This document shows, in pieces, positions 1 through 8,195 of a DNA stretch of 64,000 nucleotides (the first letter of the stretch is position 1; each line of letters opens with the position of its first letter). Position numbers and translations under genes: made by a program. Source of the DNA: Prevotella sp. GTDB taxonomy: Bacteria > Bacteroidota > Bacteroidia > Bacteroidales > Bacteroidaceae. The notes under the pieces are model-generated. The model was not told the DNA's origin. It did not search any database and was given only the letters and a program-made list of their open reading frames with translations. The DNA is taken from assembly GCA_016285075.1 (NCBI GenBank), contig JAEEQB010000001.1, forward strand, positions 122,397 to 186,396. The letters run 5' to 3'.

Positions 1-531
1 GCGTTCAGCTATGCCGGCGAGCGTATCGGTGTGGTTTGCATCTCCAATCAGCTGTTCCACCGCCATTTCCCGTCGTTGGCAGCGCGCTACGAGGGTCTGC
101 CCTTCGGACTGGTGTTCTCCACCCGCATGCTCTATGCACTGAGCAGCGGCACAAGCCATTCGGCACAGTATGCCTTGGCCGCCATGTTGCGGGCAGCTGC
201 CGATGGCACGTACGATTTCCGTAGCGAGGTGGCTGTCTATGGAGAACGGGCCAAGAAACTCAAGGAGATATTCTGCCGTCATGGTTTCATCATTGTCTAC
301 GACCGTGACCTTGACGAGCCTGTTGCCGATGGATTCTACTTCACCATTGGCTATCCGGGAATGACCTCCGGTCAGCTGGCCCATGAGCTGATGTACTACG
401 GCGTGTCGGCCATCTGCCTCATCACCTGCGGTTCCGAGCAGGAAGGCCTTCGCGTCTGCACCTCCTTCATCGAGGACCATCAGTACCAGCAGTTGGACGA
501 GCGGATGGCAGTCTTCCAGGAGAACCACTAA
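1..531 (+). CDS. PLP-dependent aminotransferase, C-terminal part (cut by window edge)
   Basis: The reading frame is open from base 1 and ends at TAA 529-531, leaving about 176 codons of a fold-type I, pyridoxal-phosphate aminotransferase. The first visible residues, A-F-S-Y-A-G-E-R-I-G, are the stretch that normally follows the PLP-binding lysine, so that lysine should lie one residue outside the window. The rest matches the small C-terminal domain (FYFTIGYPGM, then a GLRVCTSFI strand near the end). Family membership is clear; the amino-acid substrate cannot be told from this half. The first in-frame start (GTG at 31) is internal and not the true start. Confidence 0.85.
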   Translation, partial: AFSYAGERIGVVCISNQLFHRHFPSLAARYEGLPFGLVFSTRMLYALSSGTSHSAQYALAAMLRAAADGTYDFRSEVAVYGERAKKLKEIFCRHGFIIVYDRDLDEPVADGFYFTIGYPGMTSGQLAHELMYYGVSAICLITCGSEQEGLRVCTSFIEDHQYQQLDERMAVFQENH

Positions 532-556
532 CCGGGAACAACGCTTTTTTGAAAAC

Positions 557-581
557 TTTATTCTGTATCACACAGAATAAA
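557..581. terminator. Hairpin after the aminotransferase gene
   Basis: A perfect 10-bp inverted repeat (TTTATTCTGT at 557-566, ACAGAATAAA at 572-581) with a 5-nt loop lies 25 bases after the stop codon. There is no clean T tract downstream on the plus strand, so terminator function is inferred from position. Confidence 0.4.
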
Positions 582-589
582 TAAAAGGA

Positions 590-630
590 GACAGGTTCTT
601 GATTCCCCCCGAGGAGTCCAAGAACCTGTC
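590..630. repeat. 12-bp inverted repeat with GGGGACAGGTTC-type core
   Basis: GACAGGTTCTTG (590-601) and CAAGAACCTGTC (619-630) are perfect inverted copies, and the right arm continues into CCCC. Sequences of the form GGGGACAGGTTC are often found near Y1 (REP-associated) transposases, and one such gene ends about 375 bases to the right. It may be a REP-like hairpin served by that transposase; this link is inference. Confidence 0.4.
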
Positions 631-1005
631 CCCTTGATTCTGTCACGCCAGTGGCGGCCTTCAGGTTGTCGATATAGGGCTTCAGGGCTTCATCGTAGGC
701 CTTGTCGTAATTACCAAACACACCGATCTCTCCTCCTCTCTCCCTCGGGCACAGTAGCCAGGCAGAGGCGTGAAATGGGGCCGTCGGTCAGCACGTTGTG
801 GAAGAAGCGTATCACCTTCGAACCCGTTGTGTTGGCGTTCCAGTTCAGGTGAAGGCTCCTGCCTCCCGTCACGCTTTGTGTGCTGGCACGTTCGGATTCG
901 AAGTCGTTGGTCTCGTCGTCGCACATCTTAGGGTGGTGAACTGGTTGCTGCGGCCTGAGCAACCCTCTATCTTGTCCCACTGCGCCAACAAAGAGTCTTT
1001 TTTTT
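631..1005. other. Gene-free stretch, probable relic DNA
   Basis: No intact gene is seen. Short open stretches on the minus strand (467-721 and 711-980) have ordinary composition and may be decayed coding DNA, but I recognise no family in them. A run of T followed by AAAAAG at 990-1010 sits at the 3' end of the transposase gene. Confidence 0.4.
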
Positions 1006-2181
1006 TCAAAAAGCCGCGCCTACCAGTACGGCATTGGTGGTGGTACAGATTTCGGCAGCGAGTTCATTCAGCCAGTGGAAACGGGCATAGTCTGTCACCT
1101 CCTTATCAAGCTCCCAAGGATACAAGATAAGCAGCGAGCCCCGTGCACATGCATTGAAGCGTCGCAGTTCCGGTTTCCAGTACTGTCCGATTGGTTCCTT
1201 CTGTAATTGTATCACGGGCAGTCCCTCGTCGATGGCAGCATTCACCACCAGCTTTTCGCCCTTCGATATGCTCGGCGATACCAGCACCACCCCCTCGCGT
1301 GCTTCGCTCAGCTGGCGCGTGTTTTCCCTTCGGTACCACTCCGTTTGTTCAGTGGGCAGCCCCGTATTCTTGTCGCGCCGGTGATAGAACACCTGTTCCT
1401 TCTCCGCGCGCTTCAGCAAGAAAAGAGCTCCGAAAGCCGCATAATCGTGGGTGTTGATACGCAGATGCAGCCGTCGCTCCATCAGCTGCGGCAGTTGCCG
1501 CCGCATGAGTGCCCGTAGGGGGTTGTCGCTCATATAGCGCTTAATGTTCTCCAGCATCCCCGGCCGTCGGATAATGCGGTCGTGATAGCCGCGCTCAAAC
1601 AGCGGCGCCCTCGTGTTTACCGCAGCTGACGCTACGGGAACGACCGCCGCTGTTCCTGCCGCCGCTGTTCCTGCCGTTGCTGTACCTGCCGCCGCTGTAC
1701 CTGCTGCCGATGTTCCTGCTGCGTCAGCAGCAGTCTTTTCAGTGATGTTCCCTCCCGCCTCCATCTGTGCCCACCAAGCGCGCGAGCAGCCGCCCATAAA
1801 GCTGCCTATGATATGGCCCAGCCGCTTTCCTTTCGGCAGTGGTTCTCTAACATAAAGCAGCAGATGCAGATGGTCGGGCATGAGAGCCGCCTGCCACAGC
1901 TCTATCTGACGATAGAATCGGTGTATCTTCGGCAGTTCCTCATCTAGCACAACGCTACCAAGACGGTTGGGAACAATATGCGGAAAAGCAGCCGATCCCC
2001 GCTTGGCTCTAATATCCCCCTCCAAATGTCCGAAAAGCCCTTTTCTACCCTCTATACAAAGGGTAACCATATACAGCCCTGTAGCGCCATAGTCGCGCCA
2101 TTCAGCACGACGGTGCTGACTATGCTGGATATCATAAGGCTTCAATCCCCGGCGTATCAATTCTTCTTTAGAGGTTGTCAT
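1006..2181 (-). CDS. REP-associated tyrosine transposase (Y1_Tnp) with C-terminal Rossmann-like domain
   Basis: A 391-residue protein. Residues about 20-230 form a Y1 (IS200-like HUH) transposase of the RAYT type: the HUH pair is H104/H106 in MPDHLHLLL, and the downstream helix with the expected tyrosine lies near GYHDRIIRRPGMLENIKRY. Residues about 150-195 are an Ala/Gly/Thr linker made of 15-bp tandem repeats. The last 110 residues (GVVLVSPSISKGEKLVV, then LPVIQLQ, LLILYPWE) look like a nucleotide-binding Rossmann or DprA/SLOG-like domain, an arrangement I recall from other Bacteroidales transposases. RAYTs nick REP-type hairpins and are usually single-copy, domesticated genes. No flanking terminal repeats were found, so it is probably not a self-mobile IS. 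Confidence 0.8.
   Translation of the reverse strand: MTTSKEELIRRGLKPYDIQHSQHRRAEWRDYGATGLYMVTLCIEGRKGLFGHLEGDIRAKRGSAAFPHIVPNRLGSVVLDEELPKIHRFYRQIELWQAALMPDHLHLLLYVREPLPKGKRLGHIIGSFMGGCSRAWWAQMEAGGNITEKTAADAAGTSAAGTAAAGTATAGTAAAGTAAVVPVASAAVNTRAPLFERGYHDRIIRRPGMLENIKRYMSDNPLRALMRRQLPQLMERRLHLRINTHDYAAFGALFLLKRAEKEQVFYHRRDKNTGLPTEQTEWYRRENTRQLSEAREGVVLVSPSISKGEKLVVNAAIDEGLPVIQLQKEPIGQYWKPELRRFNACARGSLLILYPWELDKEVTDYARFHWLNELAAEICTTTNAVLVGAAF
1646..1720. repeat. Five 15-bp tandem repeats inside the transposase gene
   Basis: Five consecutive 15-bp units of the type GCCGCTGTTCCTGCC lie at 1646-1720. On the minus strand they encode an A-A-G-T-A pentapeptide repeat between the catalytic domain and the C-terminal domain. 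Units 1 and 2 are identical and the rest differ by one to three bases, as expected from slippage. Confidence 0.85.
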
Positions 2182-2306
2182 ATTGTGCGTTCGATTCTAT
2201 TGTGCGCAAATGTACATAAAAAACTTGAATTACAAGCCAGTCCAATAAAGAATTTATATTTTCTTTAGAGGAAAGATGGTCATAATAATTGAACATCACA
2301 AATTAT

Positions 2307-2621
2307 TCATGAAAATAGATACAAATGTACGTAACGCTTTCTTTCGCCATGTTTTATTGTTGCATAGCTCTGAGGAAAAAGAGATTTTTGAACTCCTAAA
2401 TATGTTTCTGTATCTGTCTTCTCTTTCAAAGCACCTTTTACTTCTCCTTTCTTCTCTGCTGTCTCCAGTGTGCTCGTATAGTCCCAATACTCCTTCTGGC
2501 TGGCCTCATACTGCCGATGCTCTGCGTCAGAATACTTGGCAATCTCTGCCTGCGGATTGATATATCTTTCACTTGTATCGTCTGACATAATCGTTCTGTT
2601 TGTTGTTCTGCTGTAGTACAC
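2307..2621 (-). pseudogene. C-terminal remnant of an Rpn-type PD-(D/E)XK nuclease/transposase
   Basis: A 104-codon open frame whose middle (DAEHRQYEASQKEYWDY, then TLETAEKKGEVKG) closely resembles the C-terminal tail of Rpn family recombination-promoting nucleases, which ends in a charged coiled region after the PD-(D/E)XK fold. The catalytic domain is missing and the last 25 or so residues are unlike the family, so this is a decayed fragment. It lies among other broken mobile genes. Confidence 0.6.
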
Positions 2622-2717
2622 AGCGGAAACGCCCCTGCTATGCTATGTCTCTGCAATTATACAAATAGTTTTCGAAAGTACAAACGAAGAGCCGTTTTTT
2701 CAAAAAGCCTCTTCGTC

Positions 2718-3184
2718 TCACAAGCGTCTTTTCATGCGTATTTTCTCTTGGATTTCGTAAAAATGTGGGTCTTCCGAGGCTTTTGGATTGGTTTTTGCAT
2801 AGGTTTCCACCTTCTGCGAAAAGCAGAGAATGCTGTCACGGCGGCGGGAATCCAAGGCCTGTTCCAGTCTGCTGCCAGGCTGTACTTCCGCGGAAGCCTT
2901 CGGATGGAGGTCGCGCCAGTGGGCATAGAACTTCACGGCATCATCATAGATGCCCGTATCATCGCTCATGCGGCTGCTACCCCTCAGTATCATCTCCTCC
3001 AGCGAGCCCCCAGTTCCTTGCGGCCCGCCTTTGTGTATCCAGACAGTTCGCCGAGGTGCACGACCGTGCGCTTGCGGATCTTGCCATCCGCATCGCGCCA
3101 GTTATCTGAGAGACGGTAGTAGTCATACTTCTCTATCGTCCCGTCCGGCCTTTGCCTGTATTTCGGTATCCTGCTAATGAACAC
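2718..3184 (-). pseudogene. Truncated, frameshifted IS4/IS1634-type transposase, N-terminal part
   Basis: Two minus-strand frames together read as the N-terminus of a DDE transposase of the IS1634/IS4 kind found in Bacteroidales. The first (3184-2990) starts MFISRIPKYRQRPDG and includes RKRTVVHLGEL; the second (2993-2718) continues with ILRGSSRMSDDTGIYD. They meet at an ATGA overlap that reads as a one-base frameshift, because the second frame continues the family sequence. Only about 150 residues remain of a normally 500-600-residue protein and the DDE catalytic domain is gone. Confidence 0.6.
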
Positions 3185-3452
3185 GGCTGCAAAGGTAGTG
3201 ACTATTTAACAAATCACCAAACGCCTGGAGGCCCTACAGGAGGGGGTAAACGCAATGAATGCCTCTCTCTGTAAGCAATATTTAGCAAAAAAGGGGACTA
3301 TAAAGGCACCTGGAGGATGAAAACGTATGGATTTTAGCAATTTTTCAGAAGTGTAATTCAACACTCGCTGCAATGTGGGTTAAGATGGGTTATAAACGCA
3401 ATCGTAACAGCAGGGAATCGCTCTTCCGTATCGAAGAGAAATAGTCCCTAAA

Positions 3453-3473
3453 AGTAAAACAACTTGTTTTACT
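3453..3473. repeat. Palindrome, copy 1 (central base C)
   Basis: Arms AGTAAAACAA and TTGTTTTACT surround one central C. The copy at 3519-3539 is its exact reverse complement (central G). The 45-bp spacing between them is about four helical turns, so the pair could be a binding site for a dimeric protein or a cruciform-type repeat. Confidence 0.8.
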
Positions 3474-3518
3474 ATCGTTCAGATGCCTTTAATGATGGGA
3501 AAAAACGCTCTCTTTGAC

Positions 3519-3539
3519 AGTAAAACAAGTTGTTTTACT
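3519..3539. repeat. Palindrome, copy 2 (central base G)
   Basis: Same arms as the copy at 3453-3473 with a central G. It lies about 110 bases upstream of the HU-like remnant. Confidence 0.8.
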
Positions 3540-3650
3540 TTAGTGTAAGTCAGTGTAAGATATATAAAACATTACACACATATTAAACTGCTGATATAAA
3601 GTCGGTTAGAAGAAATAGTGTAAGGTTCTAATAATTTGAAGTAAATAGAA

Positions 3651-3866
3651 ATGGCAGAACATATCAGTTTCTCTGGGACACCGTCACGGGTTGTGGTGAC
3701 GGAGCTGCAGGATTTGTTGAAGGAGAAGTTGTGTAATGGCCAGATGGTAGCGCTTCCAGACATCGGCCGCTTCGGCCTCCACGTGGAAAGCATCGGTGTG
3801 CAAAACGGAGGGACAGCCTGTCCCTCCGTTTCTCTTTCGAACTCGTTCACGCTCGGACGAGCTTAA
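3651..3866 (+). pseudogene. HU-like DNA-binding protein remnant
   Basis: A 71-codon frame whose core (VVTELQDLLKEKLCNGQMVA, then LPDIGRFGLHVES) matches the helix plus first beta-strand of the Bacteroidales HU-like family. The DNA-binding arm and beta-saddle are missing, and after about residue 48 the sequence is unrelated to the family. An intact relative sits at 62285-62839. The pseudogene call rests on truncation. Confidence 0.55.
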
Positions 3867-3884
3867 GCAAGCTTGGCTCGTCCC

Positions 3885-3999
3885 TCACTTCATCACGAGT
3901 TTGTTTCCATTCCTCACATAGATGTCCTTGACCTGTAGCTAGCCCTGAATACGGCGGCCAAAGAGATTGAAGAAGGCTTCAAAGGAACTGACACTATTT
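3885..3999 (-). pseudogene. Relic of a type IX secretion C-terminal sorting signal
   Basis: Read on the minus strand this gives FFNLFGRRIQG, an in-frame TAG, then LQVKDIYVRNGNKLVMK and a TGA stop at 3885-3887. The pattern (short strand, GRRIQG, then IYVRNGNKLV-K at the very end) is the usual Por-type sorting tail of secreted Bacteroidetes surface proteins. The body of the protein is absent and the tail carries a stop, so it is a leftover 3' end. Confidence 0.5.
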
Positions 4000-4332
4000 C
4001 ATTTCTTCTTGCTCTGTATTAAGACGGTTCAATTTTGGAAATGCGATTGTAATGGTATCAGGAACCACCGTGATACTGGAAGCGGAAGGAAGAAGTCCAA
4101 GTGATAGAGGATGAACGGAAAATCTCTTTCCTCCAAGACGCATTCCTATCTTCAGGCGGTAATGAATATTCCCTCCTTCCCAATAGCTTCCAATAAAAGC
4201 CTAGCCTTTTTTTACAGGGATCTTATTAAAATTCTCTCCATTGACCAGCACCTGCAGCAAGTTGGGTCTTACTAAGAAATCACAGGATACCATCAGTAAA
4301 CATAATATACAAAAATGAATATATTTTTTCAT
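3994..4332 (-). pseudogene. Small lipoprotein gene interrupted by one in-frame TAG
   Basis: Starting at ATG 4330-4332 the frame encodes a lipoprotein signal peptide (MKKYIHFCILCLLMVSC, lipobox LMVSC), then reaches a TAG at 4201-4203. Beyond it the same frame stays open for about 68 more codons (AFIGSYWEGGNIHYRLKIGM and on) to TAG 3994-3996. The continuation has normal composition, so the middle stop is likely a recent nonsense change. I do not recognise the family. Confidence 0.5.
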
Positions 4333-4384
4333 AAATAACAAATATTTGTTTCTTGTTTTTTGAGCATCCCATTCCCATGGGGAT

Positions 4385-4725
4385 TTAAGGTTGCCCTTTT
4401 TCCATTGCTCTAAGGTCATCATCAAAATAAGAGTATGGTGGCCACATTTTTTTATTTCTCATATATTCTTGCGGAGGATAAGTAAATACTGCATTCAATT
4501 GCTTCACCTCACTTATGCTTAAGTCGTAACGCACCAATATTCTGTTGTTCAACCGGACATTGTCATAACCATATTTTCTAAGCGTATCTATTTGAATGAA
4601 AAAAACAGAAAAAGTATCTTTAGGTAAAGACGGGATTTTGGGCATACCTTCATCATCCCATAGAAGAAAAGGATACAATCCGAGCTTTGTATGAGGAGGA
4701 ATGAAATCTCCAAGTATGCTTTCAC
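4385..4725 (-). pseudogene. Unrecognised protein fragment without its N-terminus
   Basis: A minus-strand frame ends at 4385 and reads IPPHTKLGLYPFLLWDDEG, later YMRNKKMWPPYSYFDDDLRA. The first listed start is a TTG at 4678, but the frame is open further upstream until it meets the Rhs fragment near 4725-4740, with no signal peptide. It overlaps the lipoprotein region by a few tens of bases. Probably the 3' part of a lipoprotein gene joined by rearrangement to Rhs sequence. Confidence 0.35.
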
Positions 4726-4980
4726 TTAATCGGCCTTGGTAGCGAGACGCAAGTAGGCATCGTAGGTCATGGTCGTGGTGCGTCCGTCGGCATCGGTCTC
4801 GCTGTAGAGCGTGCCATCGTTGTTATAGACGAAAGAGCGGGTACCGGCGCTGGGGTCATTGATGACCGTGCGGCGACCCAGGTTGTCGTAGGTGAAGGTC
4901 GTCACGACATCATTGCCTAGGCGTCCGTAGCTGTCATAGCTGTAGGTGTCATACAAGTAAGCTACTTTCTGTGGCTGCAC
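4726..4980 (-). pseudogene. Rhs/YD-repeat fragment (minus strand)
   Basis: About 84 codons of tandem YD repeats: YSYDSYGRLGNDVVTTFTYD, then NLGRR, SFVYNNDGTLYSETDADGRT and MTYDAYLRL. YD/Rhs proteins form large secreted beta-cages that often carry toxins. Here there is no start, no core domain and no toxin tip, and the frame ends at the junction with the fragment at 4385-4725. It is a relic. Confidence 0.65.
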
Positions 4981-5236
4981 AGGAAGTGGTCAGTACAATG
5001 AGATGCGTCAGCGGCTTAATGCGCTGAACGAGCTGAACCGTGCCGACTCCGTGCTCACCATCACGGAACGCTTCGACGGTTCCACCCTCTTCCAGGACAA
5101 GTCCTATGACACCGCCGGCCGTATCTCGTCCGTTTCCATGCCCCACAAGAACGGAGCCAACAGCATCATGATGACACAAATCTTTCTCATATCAGCAGCA
5201 AAGGTACCAATTAGTGAGTCCATTATGGTGGTTTGA
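4979..5236 (+). pseudogene. Second Rhs/YD-repeat fragment, opposite orientation
   Basis: The plus-strand frame reads SGQYNEMRQRLNALNELNRA, then ITERFDGSTLFQDKSYDTAG and RISSVSMPHKNG, which is YD-repeat-like with the typical D-x-x-G-R-I/L pattern. It abuts the minus-strand Rhs fragment head to head near 4980 and runs to base 5236, next to the mrp stop codon. After about residue 55 the similarity is lost. Two opposed fragments suggest an inversion or deletion in an old Rhs locus. Confidence 0.5.
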
Positions 5237-6379
5237 TCACTTCACTCCGACGATTTTGGTCTTTGGCTGCTCTTTGTTGCGGCGGTTGACCACTGTTACT
5301 ACGGCTTGAGCCAGATTGATGAAGGCAAGGCCTGTGGCGGTATCGCTGTTGAGGGCTGCAGGAGTGCCGGCATCACCATTGTCGCAGATGCTCTGAACCA
5401 GTGGTATCTGGGCCAGCAAGGGCACGTTCATCTCCTCAGCCAGCTGCTTGCACCCCTCTTTCCCAAAGATATAGTAGCGGTTCCCGGGCAGTTCGGCAGG
5501 TGTGAACCACGCCATGTTCTCGATGAGGCCGAGAATAGGCACGTTGACCTTGTCGTTGCGATACATGTCAATGCCTTTTCGGGCATCGGCCAGGGCCACC
5601 TGCTGGGGCGTTGATACGATGATGGCGCCTGTGATGGAGAGCGTCTGCAGCAGCGTGAGGTGAATGTCGGACGTTCCGGGAGGGGTGTCGAGGATGAAGT
5701 AGTCCAACTCTCCCCAGTCGCTGTCGGCAATGAGCTGTTTCAGGGCACTGGTGGCCATGCCTCCGCGCCACAGCGTGGCCGTGTCGGGGGAGACGAAGAA
5801 ACCGATGCTCAACAGCTTGACTCCGTATTTCTCGATGGGACAGATCAGGTCGCGTCCGTCCTTCTTCACGGCATAGGGACGTTCGTCCTCCACATCGAAC
5901 ATCTTGGGCATAGAGGGACCGAAGATGTCGGTGTCAAGCAGTCCCACCCTGTAGCCCAGACGTGCCAAGGCAATGGCCAGGTTGGCAGAGACGGTGCTTT
6001 TGCCTACGCCTCCCTTGCCGCTGCTCACGGCTATGATGTTCTTCACGCCTGGCAACATCTGTCCAACGTCGGGCCTTGGCTTCGTCTTGAATTCCGTCTC
6101 GATGGTTACGTTGACAGGAATTGTTTCCTGATTGGCATTCAGTTGCCTGATGTGGTAGAGAATGGCGGCTTCGGCAGCCTTCACGGTGGATTTCAGGAAT
6201 GGGTCGGTGTCGCGTGGAAATTCCAGTACCACCTTCACGTTCCACGGCTCGCCCTCCTTTTGCGGAGCAGCCACCGAAGGAGTGTCGGCTACCATCCCGC
6301 TCTCAACTACGCTTTTCTTCGTGCCGGCATACATCACCGTGGCCAGCGCATCTATAATCAGTTTCGGATATAGTGTCAT
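5237..6379 (-). CDS. mrp: Mrp/NBP35-family Fe-S carrier ATPase
   Basis: A 380-residue P-loop ATPase of the Mrp/ApbC family, which binds and hands over iron-sulfur clusters in the cytoplasm. Residues 1-100 are the MIP18/DUF59-like N-terminal part; the deviant Walker A GKGGVGKS is at 121-128; DTDIFGPSMP and FILDTPPGTSDIHLTLLQ are standard family motifs. I see no C-terminal CxxC pair, which classical Mrp proteins use to bind the cluster; NMAWFTPAELPGNRYYIFG occupies that place. Start is the ATG at 6377-6379. It follows the leucine-rich-repeat gene by 15 bp and trmB lies upstream, so the three may be co-transcribed. Confidence 0.92.
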   Translation of the reverse strand: MTLYPKLIIDALATVMYAGTKKSVVESGMVADTPSVAAPQKEGEPWNVKVVLEFPRDTDPFLKSTVKAAEAAILYHIRQLNANQETIPVNVTIETEFKTKPRPDVGQMLPGVKNIIAVSSGKGGVGKSTVSANLAIALARLGYRVGLLDTDIFGPSMPKMFDVEDERPYAVKKDGRDLICPIEKYGVKLLSIGFFVSPDTATLWRGGMATSALKQLIADSDWGELDYFILDTPPGTSDIHLTLLQTLSITGAIIVSTPQQVALADARKGIDMYRNDKVNVPILGLIENMAWFTPAELPGNRYYIFGKEGCKQLAEEMNVPLLAQIPLVQSICDNGDAGTPAALNSDTATGLAFINLAQAVVTVVNRRNKEQPKTKIVGVK

Positions 6380-6394
6380 TATTCCTTGTCGTTA

Positions 6395-8170
6395 TTACTT
6401 AACACCCTCACTCTTCAGCGGCACCAGCTGCACTTCCTCTATCTGGGAGAAGGCTGGTCCCCATATCTTTTCCTGCTGGTATCCCAACTTGCAGCCCCGG
6501 GGTACATGGAGCACGCAGGCTCCCGTGACGCCCTTGAACGTGTTCTTGCTTATCTTGGGAGGCAGGGGGGCATTGATGACGACGCTGGTCAGTGCCACAC
6601 ACTTCTCAAATGCCGATGAACCAATCTTCTTGAGTCCCACAGGCAACTCGACGCTAGTGAGTGCCGAGCACTTGAAGAAGGCATCGCTGCCAATGGAGTT
6701 GACTGCCGCCGGGATGACGATTTTCTGCATAGCAGCACACTCGCGGAAGGCATCGTTGTCGATCTCGGTCAGCGAGATGGGCAGGCTGATGTCGGTCAGG
6801 TTGGCACACTCGCGGAAGGCATCGGAGCCAATGGATTTCACGCTGACCGGCATGGTGACCTCCTTGAGGTTCTGGCAACCACGGAACGTGGCGGTCTCTA
6901 TCTTGGTGACAAATCCCTCAATCTGAACCGATCGCAGGCTGCTGCAGTTCTTGAAGGCATTGCTGCCGATGGACTTCACCTGACTGGGTATGAGGATGTT
7001 CTCCAGGCTTGTGCAATCGGTGAATGCATTGCTGCTGATCTTGCTCAGCGTCTTGGGCAGGGTGATGTCCGACAGGCTTTTGCAACCGCTGAAAGCCTCG
7101 TTGCCCAGTGATTTCAGACCGTTGGACAGTTCTACTTTCTGCAGGCTGCTGCAGTCCTTGAAGGCATCGTTGCCTACTTCGTCCAACCCGCCGCCTAACA
7201 CGGCTGTCTCCAGGGTGCCGCACTTCTCGAAGGCATTGTTGCCCAGTTTCTTGATCTTCGGCAGTTCCACCTGCTTCAAGCTCATGCAGCGCTGGAAGGC
7301 TCCGTTGCCTATCTTCTCGGTGCTCGATGTGATGATGCTGTTCAGGCTGGAGCAGTCCTCAAAGGCTGAAGCACTTATTTCACGAACCGATGAAATGTCG
7401 ATGGTTGTCAGGCTCTTACAGTTCTTGAATGCATTGGTTCCGATGGCCGACAGGGTGGAGGGGAGGGTGATGACACTCAGCGCCTCGCAGTTCATGAATG
7501 TCGAGGATTCCAGTTCGCCAACCTTTCCGTCGAGGGTTACCGAGGCGAGTGCTGTGCAGCCTTCAAATGCGGAGGACTCGATGGTGGTTACGGACTCGGG
7601 AATGACGATTGCCGTGAGTACCTTGCAGTCGTCGAAGGCATGTGCTCCGATGGTCCTCAGCGAGTTGGGCAGTGTGATGGCCGACAGGCTGGTGCAGCCC
7701 TTGAAGGCATTGCTTTCCACCTCGCTCACGCTTGCGGGAATGGTCACTTCCACCAGTGACTGGCAGCCCTGGAACAGGTTCTTGCTGACAGCGATGATGC
7801 CGTTGGGCAGTACCACTTTCATGAGGTTCTTGGCTTCCGAGAACAGCCCTGAGGGTATCTCGTCGGCCTTTGTCTTGGTTCCCTCCTTGCCTTCCACAAT
7901 GGTGGCATCGGCTAGGTTGATGGTGGTGAGCAGACATTCGTTCTCCTTCTTCTTGTCGGTTTTGTTGCGTGTGGCCATCTGTCCGATGAGCTTCAGGTCG
8001 GCCCCGTTCAGCGGACCGCTGACGGTGAGTTCGGGTATGGTAAACATGATGCTGTCGGGTATCTGGCGAGACAACTGTCCTGCAGAATCCACTTTCACCG
8101 TCATGGGCTCTTGGGCCACAGCCAGCATTGGAATCAGTGCCAATGCGATGGATAACATTCTTTTTTTCAT
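6395..8170 (-). CDS. Exported leucine-rich-repeat protein, BspA/LRR_5 type
   Basis: A 591-residue protein with a cleavable signal peptide (MKKRMLSIALALIPMLAVAQ). From about residue 100 to 540 there are about 18 LRR_5 repeats of 22-24 residues with the pattern I-G-x-x-A-F-x-x-C-x-x-L-x-x-I-x-L-P. Such BspA-like repeats mediate surface adhesion in oral and gut Bacteroidales. The C-terminus (VPRGCKLGYQQEKIW, then a short charged tail) lacks an obvious type IX sorting domain, so whether it stays periplasmic or reaches the surface is open. The repetitive coding sequence produces long antisense open frames that are not genes. Neighbours are trmB (25 bp upstream) and mrp. Confidence 0.88.
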   Translation of the reverse strand: MKKRMLSIALALIPMLAVAQEPMTVKVDSAGQLSRQIPDSIMFTIPELTVSGPLNGADLKLIGQMATRNKTDKKKENECLLTTINLADATIVEGKEGTKTKADEIPSGLFSEAKNLMKVVLPNGIIAVSKNLFQGCQSLVEVTIPASVSEVESNAFKGCTSLSAITLPNSLRTIGAHAFDDCKVLTAIVIPESVTTIESSAFEGCTALASVTLDGKVGELESSTFMNCEALSVITLPSTLSAIGTNAFKNCKSLTTIDISSVREISASAFEDCSSLNSIITSSTEKIGNGAFQRCMSLKQVELPKIKKLGNNAFEKCGTLETAVLGGGLDEVGNDAFKDCSSLQKVELSNGLKSLGNEAFSGCKSLSDITLPKTLSKISSNAFTDCTSLENILIPSQVKSIGSNAFKNCSSLRSVQIEGFVTKIETATFRGCQNLKEVTMPVSVKSIGSDAFRECANLTDISLPISLTEIDNDAFRECAAMQKIVIPAAVNSIGSDAFFKCSALTSVELPVGLKKIGSSAFEKCVALTSVVINAPLPPKISKNTFKGVTGACVLHVPRGCKLGYQQEKIWGPAFSQIEEVQLVPLKSEGVK

Positions 8171-8195
8171 AATCTTATGCTTTTTTCTTTAACTA

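Larger units (their letters stand above)
3185..3650. other. Intergenic stretch with paired palindromes
   Basis: No gene is seen. The stretch holds GC-rich short repeats near 3220-3240, two matched palindromes (3453-3473 and 3519-3539), and an AT-rich leader directly before the HU-like remnant at 3651. Confidence 0.5.

Noticed and set aside
2990..2993. Programmed frameshift in the IS transposase
   Set aside because: The ATGA junction could allow coupling, but the downstream transposase domain is missing, so simple decay explains it.
4726..5236. Active Rhs toxin locus
   Set aside because: Only two short, opposed YD fragments remain; no core, toxin or immunity gene.
6990..8192. 400-codon plus-strand open frame
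   Set aside because: It is antisense to the leucine-rich-repeat gene and arises from the periodic codon pattern of the repeats; no family resemblance.
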